Shown here one piece after another: positions 5,284 through 11,827 of a stretch of 24,705 nucleotides of DNA. This DNA is from CAZVON01 sp964628435 (GTDB lineage: Bacteria > Patescibacteriota > Microgenomatia > Levybacterales > UBA12049). The position numbers and the translations under genes were made by a program. The notes under the pieces are model-generated. The model was given only the letters and a program-made list of their open reading frames with translations, made no database searches and was not told the DNA's origin. The stretch lies in assembly GCA_964628435.1 (NCBI GenBank), contig CAZVON010000014.1, positions 1 to 24,705 on the forward strand, given 5' to 3'. Each line of letters begins with the position of its first letter. Position 1 is the stretch's first letter.

Positions 5284-6036
5284 ATGAAACGACTGCAACT
5301 AGCCGTACAAAAAAGGGATATGTTGGGTAAAAAAGTCAAGAAACTTCGAAAAGAAGGGCTTCTTCCTGCTAATATTTATGGCAAAGGCATCACATCTTTT
5401 GCTGTCCAGGTCGCGCACAAAGATTTTGACCAAGTATTTAAGGAAACAGGTGAAACAGGACTGTTGGATGTACACGTAAATGGAGAAGTACGGCCTGTCC
5501 TTATTCACAATGTCCAATACGACCCTATCACCCGTCTTGCGCTTCATGCAGATTTCTACCAGGTGAATCTTAAGGAGAAAGTAAAAACAATGGTGCCTGT
5601 AGTTATTGTTGGCGAACCAAAAGCAGTCGTTGATAAATTAGGACTACTTCTCCAACCTTTATCAGAAGTCGAGGTCGAAGCGCTTCCAGCTGATCTTCCA
5701 GAGAAAATTGAAGTAACCGTAGAACACTTAGCAGCAGTTGGCGACCAAATAACGGTTGCTGATCTTCAGAAACCTTCTGGAGTTGAAATCCTAACTGATC
5801 CAGGACAGGTGGTAGTAAAGATAGACGAACTTGTTTCAAAAGAAGCCCAAGAACAAGCTGCGGCTGAAGCTGCAGCAGCAGAAGCAGCCAAAGTCGCGTC
5901 AGACGCGACCAAAGCAGAATCCGCAGAAACAGCTGAACAACCAGCCGAAGGTGAAAAACCAACTGAAGCATCTGATCAAGCCAAACCTGCCGAGTCTCAA
6001 GGAGAGAAAAAAGCAGGAGTTACAGAATCTAAGTAA
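5284..6036 (+). CDS. rplY: Large ribosomal subunit protein bL25 (Ctc/TL5 form)
   Basis: 250 residues. bL25 binds 5S rRNA in the 50S subunit. The N-terminal domain (1-90) shows VQKRDMLGKKVKKLRKEGLLPANIYGKG and YDPITRLALHADFYQV, the 5S-binding fold. The TL5/Ctc beta-domain follows (about 95-185: VPVVIVGEP, VEVEALPADLPEKIEVTVEHL). The last ~60 residues are an Ala/Glu/Lys/Gln-rich low-complexity tail, longer than in most homologues and probably disordered. The gene is transcribed alone from the promoter just upstream. Its stop is 11 bp from the convergent TPR gene stop, with no clear terminator between. Confidence 0.96.
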   Translation: MKRLQLAVQKRDMLGKKVKKLRKEGLLPANIYGKGITSFAVQVAHKDFDQVFKETGETGLLDVHVNGEVRPVLIHNVQYDPITRLALHADFYQVNLKEKVKTMVPVVIVGEPKAVVDKLGLLLQPLSEVEVEALPADLPEKIEVTVEHLAAVGDQITVADLQKPSGVEILTDPGQVVVKIDELVSKEAQEQAAAEAAAAEAAKVASDATKAESAETAEQPAEGEKPTEASDQAKPAESQGEKKAGVTESK

Positions 6037-6047
6037 TTTTCAAAAAA

Positions 6048-6458
6048 TTAATCGATTAGCTTTTCGAGTTTCCTTCCTGCTTCAAAATTAGGATCAAGCT
6101 CTAATGTTTTATTGAGATATTCTTTGGCCTTTCTCGTACTACCAAGTCTATATTCTAATAGCGCAAGGTTGAAATACCCATCTCTATATCCAGGATACCT
6201 CTTTGCAATTTCTTCCCATTTTCGCACGTCGTTTAAAAGAATATTGCGTTCTGCCACAACTTTGTTTTTTTTCTGAATGCTTTTGTAAAGTTTAACTCCA
6301 GAAGATGCAATAAGAAACAGCATTATCAACAAGACAATGCCAGCATATACTCGATAATCAGTGAAAATGCTATACATTTTTGGGTCTGTTGACACGACAG
6401 AAGCAGTGTTGGCTCGCTTCACTTTGGACTTAGATTTCCTTAAACGTTGCTTTTCCAT
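6048..6458 (-). CDS. Single-pass membrane protein with coiled coil and TPR
   Basis: 136 residues: a basic cytoplasmic N-terminus (1-25), one TM helix at about 38-56 (VYAGIVLLIMLFLIASSGV), a polar helical stretch (about 60-80, KSIQKKNKVVAERNILLNDV) and one or two TPR units (YPGYRDGYFNLALLEYRLGS, then KAKEYLNKTLELDPN). The TM plus short coiled-coil arrangement recalls FtsB/DivIC-like septum proteins, but that is a weak resemblance. The start overlaps the deformylase 3' end by 29 bp, so the two are translationally linked. It is the last gene of the valS-def operon. Function unknown. Confidence 0.8.
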   Translation of the reverse strand: MEKQRLRKSKSKVKRANTASVVSTDPKMYSIFTDYRVYAGIVLLIMLFLIASSGVKLYKSIQKKNKVVAERNILLNDVRKWEEIAKRYPGYRDGYFNLALLEYRLGSTRKAKEYLNKTLELDPNFEAGRKLEKLID

Positions 6459-7065
6459 AAAAGGTAGGGTCTGTTTCGAAAATGAGATCTTTTGATTGTA
6501 CGGTATCTATATTAATAATACCATCCATGTGATCTATTTCGTGCTGAAAAACCCGGTTATACATCTTCTCTTGCGTATTGCCTGCTTTTCTCTTCCAAAC
6601 CTTTTTTTCTCCTTGCTGAGTATAATACTCAAACTCAATCCATGCTGGTCGTACTACCCTTGCAATGAGAGGATTTGCGCTCATGCATATCTCTGGGTAC
6701 TCCAGTACTTTTTGTGATCGTTTTGTGACACTTGGATTGATAATAAGTTCTAAATGCTGTGGCGTTTCTGGCATGTAAATAACAGCAAGTCGCTCCAAAA
6801 TCCCAATTTGTACTGCTGCAATACCTCTACCCATTCCAGTTAGTTTTCGGTATCTGAGTAAACATTTTTTAAGATACGCAATTTTTTGTTGAAAGTCTTT
6901 TGTATGAATGGCTAAGACTTCAACATGTTTTGATTTTTGCCGAAGAATCGGTGATTCACCTATGTGGTATATAAAATCTGATACTTTAATATTATTTTCA
7001 AATACTTTTTTCTTGTATATGCGAAACGGCGGCTTAGGAGCTTGCCATGAAGTGGATTTATTCAT
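6430..7065 (-). CDS. def: Peptide deformylase
   Basis: A 211-residue deformylase, which removes the formyl group from nascent N-terminal Met. The three family motifs are present: GRGIAAVQ at 79-86 (consensus GxGxAAxQ), EICMS at 125-129 (consensus EGCLS; the metal-ligand Cys is kept, Gly and Leu are changed) and HEIDH at 175-179 with both metal His and the catalytic Glu. The ~35-residue N-terminal extension is longer than in E. coli (169 aa). The start lies 1 bp after the valS stop (7067), an operon. It may be a type III or variant deformylase because of EICMS, but the catalytic set is complete. Confidence 0.92.
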   Translation of the reverse strand: MNKSTSWQAPKPPFRIYKKKVFENNIKVSDFIYHIGESPILRQKSKHVEVLAIHTKDFQQKIAYLKKCLLRYRKLTGMGRGIAAVQIGILERLAVIYMPETPQHLELIINPSVTKRSQKVLEYPEICMSANPLIARVVRPAWIEFEYYTQQGEKKVWKRKAGNTQEKMYNRVFQHEIDHMDGIINIDTVQSKDLIFETDPTFYGKATFKEI

Positions 7066-7066
7066 A

Positions 7067-9226
7067 CTACTCTGGCCACGAAGATACCATAATTGATCCG
7101 TTATTTACCATTCGTTGATAGATCTCTTCTGTGATAAACGGCATAAAAGGATGAAGCAATTTAAGAAGAATTATGAATAATGAATGAAGGATAAGGAAAG
7201 AATTTGCGTCAAGACGATTCTTAACGTCTTCTATATACGTATCGGCAAAGACGTGCCAAATATATTCGTATAACTTCTCTGCAGCATAGTTAAAGTTATA
7301 CTTTTCAATGTCTGTTGTTACATCTTTGATCAATTTTTGTGTTTTCTCTATCATCTCCTTATCTTTCTCATTCTTTGCCAGTTCTAAAAGTTCTTTAAAG
7401 TTTTGCGCTTTGAGATTCGCGCTTTGAACTCGGTTCGTCGAGATGAATCTTCCCATATTCCAAAGTTTGTTACTAAATTTTCGGGATGCGTCCAGTTTGG
7501 AATACGACAGGCTTTGATCATTCCCTGTTGCATTTCCGTAGACCAATGCAAACCGCACGGCATCAGCCCCATATTGATCTACTAACGCTAAAGGATTTAC
7601 CACATTTCCTTTTGATTTACTCATCTTTTCCCCATACGGATCATTTACCAATCCATGAAACAACACATCTCTAAACGGAACCTCACCGGTAATATATACT
7701 CCAAGCATAACCATGCGGGAAACCCATGCCCGCAAAATATCATGGCCTGTTTCCATAACACTGGTTGGGTAAAATCTCTCAAAATCATCTTTATTTCTGC
7801 TTGCCCTGAGCGTAGCGAAGGGCCACTGGCCTGAAGAAAACCACGTATCAAACGTGTCTGTATCTTGTTCCCATTCTTCTCCTTTTGGCACTTCTCCTTC
7901 GGTTACCATCCATTTACCTGTTTTTTTGTTTTTCCATGCAGGAATGCGAATCCCCCATACAATTTGACGAGAAATATTCCAGTCGCGAAGATTCTCTAAC
8001 CATTGAAAATAATGATGTTCAAAGTTTTTTGGGTATATTTTTATTTCACCCTGCCTGCCGGCAGGCAGGCCGTTCTTAACCGCTTCAATTGCTTTTTCTT
8101 TGAGCGACTGAACCTTTATAAACCACTGTTCAAGCGGTAATGGCTCCAAAACATTTTTGCATCTATAACAAAGGCCGATTCGATGGGTATAGTTTTCATC
8201 GGTCTTCAATAGCAACCCGTCTTCCTGCAAGTCTTTAACCATTAGTTTACGCGCTTCTTTGACATACTTCCCATGATATATTTCCGCACGCGCTTTATAT
8301 TTTGGGTCAATATTTTTCTTTTTTAAAAACCACGAAAAATCCATTTTCCCGTCAAAGCCAATAATGGGAGTGACTGGCAAATTATATTTCTTGCCCAGAT
8401 CAAAATCGTGCGGATCATGGGCCGGGGTAACCTTCATAATACCGGTGCCAAACTCAGGATTAACTTCCGGATCGGCAATGACAGTCATTTGCACCGGACC
8501 CAAAAGCCCCAAAATTTCATATGCTTTCCCTATTTTATCTTTATACCGAGGATCATTCGGGTTAACCGCAAGCGCGGTATCGCGAAATTTGGTCTCAGGA
8601 CGAACAGTCGCGATAGTAAATGGCCCATACTTTAGGTAGTAAAGCAGGGCTTTTTTTTCTTCGTATAATACTTCCAAATCTGAAAAACTCGTACCATCAT
8701 ATGTACAATAATTAATTAGCCTATAATCCCGATATATGAGCCCATCGTCATACATTCTCTTAAATGTTTTATAGACTAGCCTGATAATATCTGGATCAAG
8801 CGTGTATTTTTCCCGGGACCAGTCCAAGGAAAATCCCAGTTTTCGCAGCTGATTTTGTATACCTCCCCTATGTTCTTCAACATACTCGTAAATCATCTTG
8901 TAGAGTGTTTCCTGGTCAAAGTCTAGCCTAGACTTTCCTTCTGCTTTAAGTTTTTTCTCAAACACAAACTGTGTTTCGATTCCAGCATGATCAGTCCCTG
9001 GAACCCACAACGCAGCATCCCCCTTCATTCGATGATACCGAATTAAAATATCCTCAACCGTAAACATGGCATGACCAAAATGCAAGGCGCCATTGGCATT
9101 AGGTGGCGGCAGAATGATGCAGTATGGTTTTCCGTGAGGATTTACTTCCGGCTTAAAATATCCCTTTTCTTCCCAGTTTTTATAAATTCTCTCCTCTACG
9201 TCTTTGTGATTGTATGTCTTATCCAT
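7067..9226 (-). CDS. valS: Valyl-tRNA synthetase, short form with two repeat-derived insertions
   Basis: 719 residues, against 880-950 in most bacteria; it charges tRNA-Val. Class I signatures: HFGH (49-52), KMSKS (534-538), the editing domain (about 190-340, e.g. ATVRPETKFRDTALAVNP and GTGIMKVTPAHDPHDF, where ValRS hydrolyses Thr-tRNA), and DTWFSSGQWPF (460-470). The anticodon-binding domain is brief, and the C-terminal coiled-coil arm of longer ValRS is absent. Two short peptides derive from DNA repeats: LPAGRQG (387-393, a 20-bp palindrome) and FATLRASR (470-477, a short hairpin repeat). The start follows the catalytic-domain pattern MDKTYNHKDVEERIYKNWEE. A weak -10 may exist just upstream. 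Confidence 0.97.
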   Translation of the reverse strand: MDKTYNHKDVEERIYKNWEEKGYFKPEVNPHGKPYCIILPPPNANGALHFGHAMFTVEDILIRYHRMKGDAALWVPGTDHAGIETQFVFEKKLKAEGKSRLDFDQETLYKMIYEYVEEHRGGIQNQLRKLGFSLDWSREKYTLDPDIIRLVYKTFKRMYDDGLIYRDYRLINYCTYDGTSFSDLEVLYEEKKALLYYLKYGPFTIATVRPETKFRDTALAVNPNDPRYKDKIGKAYEILGLLGPVQMTVIADPEVNPEFGTGIMKVTPAHDPHDFDLGKKYNLPVTPIIGFDGKMDFSWFLKKKNIDPKYKARAEIYHGKYVKEARKLMVKDLQEDGLLLKTDENYTHRIGLCYRCKNVLEPLPLEQWFIKVQSLKEKAIEAVKNGLPAGRQGEIKIYPKNFEHHYFQWLENLRDWNISRQIVWGIRIPAWKNKKTGKWMVTEGEVPKGEEWEQDTDTFDTWFSSGQWPFATLRASRNKDDFERFYPTSVMETGHDILRAWVSRMVMLGVYITGEVPFRDVLFHGLVNDPYGEKMSKSKGNVVNPLALVDQYGADAVRFALVYGNATGNDQSLSYSKLDASRKFSNKLWNMGRFISTNRVQSANLKAQNFKELLELAKNEKDKEMIEKTQKLIKDVTTDIEKYNFNYAAEKLYEYIWHVFADTYIEDVKNRLDANSFLILHSLFIILLKLLHPFMPFITEEIYQRMVNNGSIMVSSWPE
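7803..7823. repeat. Short hairpin repeat inside valS
   Basis: GCCCT and AGGGC (5-bp stem) flank GAGCGTAGCGA. It codes for part of FATLRASR at a loop after the conserved SSGQWPF of valS. It is of the kind of dispersed short element often seen within Patescibacteria genes (from general knowledge). Confidence 0.6.
8050..8069. repeat. 20-bp GC-rich palindrome inside valS
   Basis: CCTGCCTGCC is followed by GGCAGGCAGG, a perfect palindrome far more GC-rich than its surroundings, with a further GCC after it. It is in frame and encodes PAGRQ in a surface segment between VKNG and EIKIYP. Confidence 0.9.
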
Positions 9227-9264
9227 ATGCTATATTCAAAGCTAATTCTAACATACTCGCTGTT

Positions 9265-9633
9265 TTATGTGAAAGGCGCAAGTCCGAGGACGAGTTTTAA
9301 CGATTCCTCCACTTCGGCAAATTTTTGTTTTGTGAGCGATCCTATCTTTTTTATTAGTCTTGCTTTGTCAACTACGCGTATTTGGTGAATAAGAATCAAA
9401 GATGGCTTGTCTAATCCTTTCAGTAACGTCACCTTTACTACATCAGGACCCACAAAATCAGGAACAATAGAGCTAAATGGAATAACAACAACTGTTGGGA
9501 ACGTTTGGTTAAAAGAGTTATGTGAAATTATCAAAACTGGTCTTTTTTTGTGAATTTCATGGCCAAAAGATGGATTAAGATCAGTAATATAAATTTCTCC
9601 ACGCTTAGGGTAATTTTGCAAGGATTTCCGCAT
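9265..9633 (-). CDS. MazF/PemK-type endoribonuclease toxin
   Basis: About 122 residues from the ATG at 9633 (the ATG at 9639 is equally possible). The MazF pattern is clear: PKRGEIYITDLNPSFGHEIH, then KKRPVLIISHNSFNQTFPTVVVIPFSS and IHQIRVVDKARLIKKIGSLT. MazF toxins cut single-stranded mRNA/tRNA/rRNA at short motifs. The longer open frame to 9750 overlaps the antitoxin heavily and was not used. With the chosen start the gene overlaps the antitoxin by 29 bp in another frame, typical of co-translated pairs. Confidence 0.87.
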   Translation of the reverse strand: MRKSLQNYPKRGEIYITDLNPSFGHEIHKKRPVLIISHNSFNQTFPTVVVIPFSSIVPDFVGPDVVKVTLLKGLDKPSLILIHQIRVVDKARLIKKIGSLTKQKFAEVEESLKLVLGLAPFT

Positions 9634-9841
9634 CGGCATACTTGAAATCTTCCTGGATTTCTTTGATAATCTCTTTTTGCGCTTGTGCGCTTTTGCGCAA
9701 TTGTTCTTTGAGGTCTTGTTTGTTGAGTTTATCTTTAATAGCTCCCGCAATGAATTTACTTCTTAATCGAGTTGGGATCTGCAGCCGTAGATCTCGAACA
9801 AGTTCAAAAGGAAGCGTAATATTGATTCGCTGGCTGTTCAT
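9605..9841 (-). CDS. Ribbon-helix-helix antitoxin (MazE-like partner)
   Basis: 78 residues from the ATG at 9841. The N-terminus (INITLPFELVRDLRLQIPTRLRSKFIAGAIKDKL) is a ribbon-helix-helix DNA-binding domain; the C-terminal helix (KQDLKEQLRKSAQAQKEIIK) probably blocks the toxin. It precedes and overlaps the MazF gene. A GTG at 9847 would fit the promoter spacing slightly better (4 nt after the -10 versus 10 for ATG). Autoregulation is expected for the family. Confidence 0.85.
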   Translation of the reverse strand: MNSQRINITLPFELVRDLRLQIPTRLRSKFIAGAIKDKLNKQDLKEQLRKSAQAQKEIIKEIQEDFKYADAEILAKLP

Positions 9842-9851
9842 ATACACATTT

Positions 9852-9879
9852 ATTATACACACTTTAAAACTCCTGTCAA
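9852..9879 (-). promoter_or_regulatory. Consensus sigma70 promoter of the RHH/MazF pair
   Basis: Minus strand TTGACA (9874-9879), a 16-bp spacer and TATAAT (9852-9857), the best consensus match in the window. The ATG is 10 nt downstream of the -10. Confidence 0.85.
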
Positions 9880-9889
9880 GAAGAAATTA

Positions 9890-9918
9890 TTCCCGAAGAT
9901 TTCCCGATTTATTCCCGA
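9890..9918. repeat. Three TTCCCGA direct repeats at exact 11-bp spacing
   Basis: TTCCCGA occurs at 9890, 9901 and 9912, one helical turn apart. It lies between the regulator stop (9927) and the -35 of the RHH/MazF promoter (9879), leaving 10 bp to the -35. It looks like an operator for a protein that binds in tandem on one DNA face; the binder is not identifiable from sequence. Confidence 0.8.
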
Positions 9919-9926
9919 TCTTCTTA

Positions 9927-11234
9927 TTATTGGTTCCACGAGGATACGAGACGGTAGCCGCGGGTTTTAATAGTCTGTATCTCAAATTTGCTCTTCTGAA
10001 GCTTGAGTTTACTACGTACCCGCGCAACGAGCCGATCAATTGCCCAGTCAGATACGCCAAACGCTTCAACTTCTGGCCAGACAGCCTCAACAATTTCTTC
10101 ACGCTCACAGATTTCCCCAGCTTTTTGCTTTAATAGAGTAAATAAGCTGTTTTCTTTTTTAGTAAAATCAGATATCCCTCCCCCATTTTGGATGTCCCGC
10201 TGCTTTAAATGGTAGTCAAACAGTGGACTAAACAATGACCGCTTTCCACTATATTCGGCAATAAACCCAGTATCCCATACATATGACGCTATCTTTTTTT
10301 CTTCCTCTGTTACCTCTTGCCCTTTGGAAACTTTTAACAACACATTCTGTTCTAAAGAATCTAAACTTTCCCAGAGTTCTTCTGACTGAAGACTAATCCG
10401 CTCATCTTTAACTAGGGCGTCAAACAATTCTGCTTTGCTTTTAATCATTTTCCGCCGCTCATGTAAAAAAATAAGAGCAAGCTGTAAATACTGAATATAC
10501 CCATCCACGCTATCAAAAAGTGCTTCTTCGATCTGTGAATCAAGTCCTAATCGATACATATTTTTGTAGGTTTTAAAAATACTGTAAGTATCGTCTTTGC
10601 GTGCTGGTTTTATATATAGATCTTGGGCAAACATTAAAAGTGACGCTTTGGTAAATACATGCGGTGATAACCGATCAAGACTGCGGAAGCTCGTAAACAC
10701 GTACGCGACTTTCTGATGGGTTGCATCACGCAAACCCTGCAGATTGCCAAAAAACTCAGGAGTTACTGCGTCTTTAATGCGATCAAATCGGAGGAAAAAC
10801 AGTGTTGGGGAAAAATGATTATCTACTAATCGCATTAAGGCTTTGCGAACACTATCGATTGTTAGAAATAAATCTTGGGTTTGAATACTATCTAAAAAGA
10901 GGTTTTGGATGTACCGCGTGGTCTCCTTGCCAAGATCTTTTTCTTCAACGGTATCGACAATGCGTTTAAGGGTTAATGTCCAAAAGGGGAATAACTCTCG
11001 CTCAACCAAATCGTTCAAGTCAACTTTTATAAAAATATGTTTTTGCGTCTTGCTAATATACTCTCTAACAATTCCCTTGTGGCACAAAAAAAACCGTAAG
11101 AAATTACTAATCCCCACGCGTTTCATACCCACCAACACAACGCTGTGACGATTTTTTAAGTGGTTACCCAAAACTGTTGCTTCTTGTTTTCGAAACAAGA
11201 TTGGATACTGTGACTCAATAATCACGGAGTCCAT
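9927..11234 (-). CDS. STAND/AAA-like ATPase fused to an OmpR/PhoB-type winged helix; candidate local regulator
   Basis: 435 residues from the ATG at 11234. A longer frame to a TTG at 11270 runs into the -35 element and was rejected. Domain 1 (about 10-300) is an AAA/STAND-type ATPase core: SVVLVGMKRVGISNFLRFFL resembles a Walker A but has Ile where the P-loop Lys should be (G36-MKRVGIS), with FFLRFDRI as a Walker B-like strand and VFTSFRSLDRL as a sensor-like strand. The C-terminal ~85 residues (FTKKENSLFTLLKQKAGEIC, REEIVEAVWPE, DRLVARVRSKL, IQTIKTRGYRLVS) form a Trans_reg_C winged helix, which binds 11-bp-spaced direct repeats in PhoB relatives. There is no receiver domain. It is probably a transcription regulator, divergent from the operon at 11354. 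Confidence 0.88.
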   Translation of the reverse strand: MDSVIIESQYPILFRKQEATVLGNHLKNRHSVVLVGMKRVGISNFLRFFLCHKGIVREYISKTQKHIFIKVDLNDLVERELFPFWTLTLKRIVDTVEEKDLGKETTRYIQNLFLDSIQTQDLFLTIDSVRKALMRLVDNHFSPTLFFLRFDRIKDAVTPEFFGNLQGLRDATHQKVAYVFTSFRSLDRLSPHVFTKASLLMFAQDLYIKPARKDDTYSIFKTYKNMYRLGLDSQIEEALFDSVDGYIQYLQLALIFLHERRKMIKSKAELFDALVKDERISLQSEELWESLDSLEQNVLLKVSKGQEVTEEEKKIASYVWDTGFIAEYSGKRSLFSPLFDYHLKQRDIQNGGGISDFTKKENSLFTLLKQKAGEICEREEIVEAVWPEVEAFGVSDWAIDRLVARVRSKLKLQKSKFEIQTIKTRGYRLVSSWNQ

Positions 11235-11241
11235 GAAGCCA

Positions 11242-11270
11242 ATTGTACTTATTCTGATTATTTTTGGCAA
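11242..11270 (-). promoter_or_regulatory. Promoter of the winged-helix regulator, leaderless
   Basis: Minus strand -35 TTGCCA (11265-11270), a 17-bp spacer and -10 TACAAT (11242-11247); ATG at 11234, 7 nt on. The GTCA operator (11279-11297) lies 8 bp upstream of this -35, so one operator could serve both divergent promoters. Confidence 0.8.
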
Positions 11271-11278
11271 TACAAGGA

Positions 11279-11347
11279 TTTTGTCAGGTTGCTGTCATAA
11301 ATGTGTTGGGCACTCGTCAAGCAGTTAGAGTTTTCGTGGTAAATAAT
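11279..11347 (+). promoter_or_regulatory. GTCA-repeat promoter, copy 1 (upstream of 11354)
   Basis: TTTTGTCAGGTTG (11279-11291) runs into CTGTCA (11292-11297); CGTCAAGCA is at 11315-11323. The GTCA cores start at 11283, 11294 and 11316, i.e. +0, +11 and +33. The third core sits where a -35 would be; 18 bp later is AATAAT (11342-11347), and the ATG follows after 6 nt. It shares sequence and geometry with copies at 14101 and 14509. Confidence 0.85.
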
Positions 11348-11353
11348 AAGTGT

Positions 11354-11800
11354 ATGTTCAATCAAACGGAAATGCTTTTAGCAAAACCTGTTGTTGAAGG
11401 TCTTAATGCATTTGCAGCAGATCGACATAGGCGATCAGAAGGAGAAGCACGCTGGCAATTTAAGAATCCTGATTTTTCCGCCCCTCAAGCAGTAATACTC
11501 AACCGAAAAACAGGAACCCTTATAGTCGCAGAAGATCCCCTTGTTACCCACCATGATCTTCGAAATGAAGAAGCCGCAGTAAGAACAGCTGACCCAAAAG
11601 CTTTGGTTGAAGGCGAATGGACCACAATTAAAACAGTTCATGCAAAACCAAATGGCAATGGTGGACACCCAGTTCTTTATTTACGAGATGCAGTCTCTCC
11701 TCTTGCGGACCCACAAGTTTTTCAACTTGAAGACACATACGATGTATATGTTATTCCAGAATCCCGACTGAGAGAAAGTTCAACCGTTGCGAAACCTTAA
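11354..11800 (+). CDS. Unknown 148-residue protein, first gene of the aldolase/FBPase operon
   Basis: I do not recognise the family. The start at 11354 is chosen because the -10 (11342-11347) lies 6 nt upstream, the same geometry as two neighbouring genes; an upstream frame to 11264 would be within the promoter. It is soluble, with no signal peptide or TM. The middle has an alternating strand-like pattern (PQAVILNRKTGTLIVAEDPL) and a conserved-looking HPVLYLRDAV followed by DTYDVYVIPESRL, and the tail is polar. Twenty-seven bp separate it from the aldolase gene, in an operon. Perhaps a regulatory or accessory partner of the sugar-phosphate enzymes; that is a guess from context only. Confidence 0.75.
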   Translation: MFNQTEMLLAKPVVEGLNAFAADRHRRSEGEARWQFKNPDFSAPQAVILNRKTGTLIVAEDPLVTHHDLRNEEAAVRTADPKALVEGEWTTIKTVHAKPNGNGGHPVLYLRDAVSPLADPQVFQLEDTYDVYVIPESRLRESSTVAKP

Positions 11801-11827
11801 GCTCTCCATTAAAATACAAGATATTGT

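Noticed and set aside
5603..5971. Leu/Gln-rich frame opposite the L25 gene, and similar frames opposite valS (8364-8639) and the aldolase (12866-13159)
   Set aside because: Low-complexity antisense shadows of strong genes, no promoter, no family resemblance.
9640..9750. Extended MazF N-terminus
   Set aside because: A Lys/Arg/Ser-rich stretch that is the antitoxin gene read in another frame; MazF proteins start near RGEIYI.
11235..11270. TTG start at 11270 for the winged-helix regulator
   Set aside because: The TTG is part of the -35 element TTGCCA; the ATG at 11234 lies 7 nt after the -10.
11264..11353. Upstream start for the 148-residue protein
   Set aside because: It would translate through the GTCA operator and -10; the ATG at 11354 has the same promoter spacing as the two sister genes.
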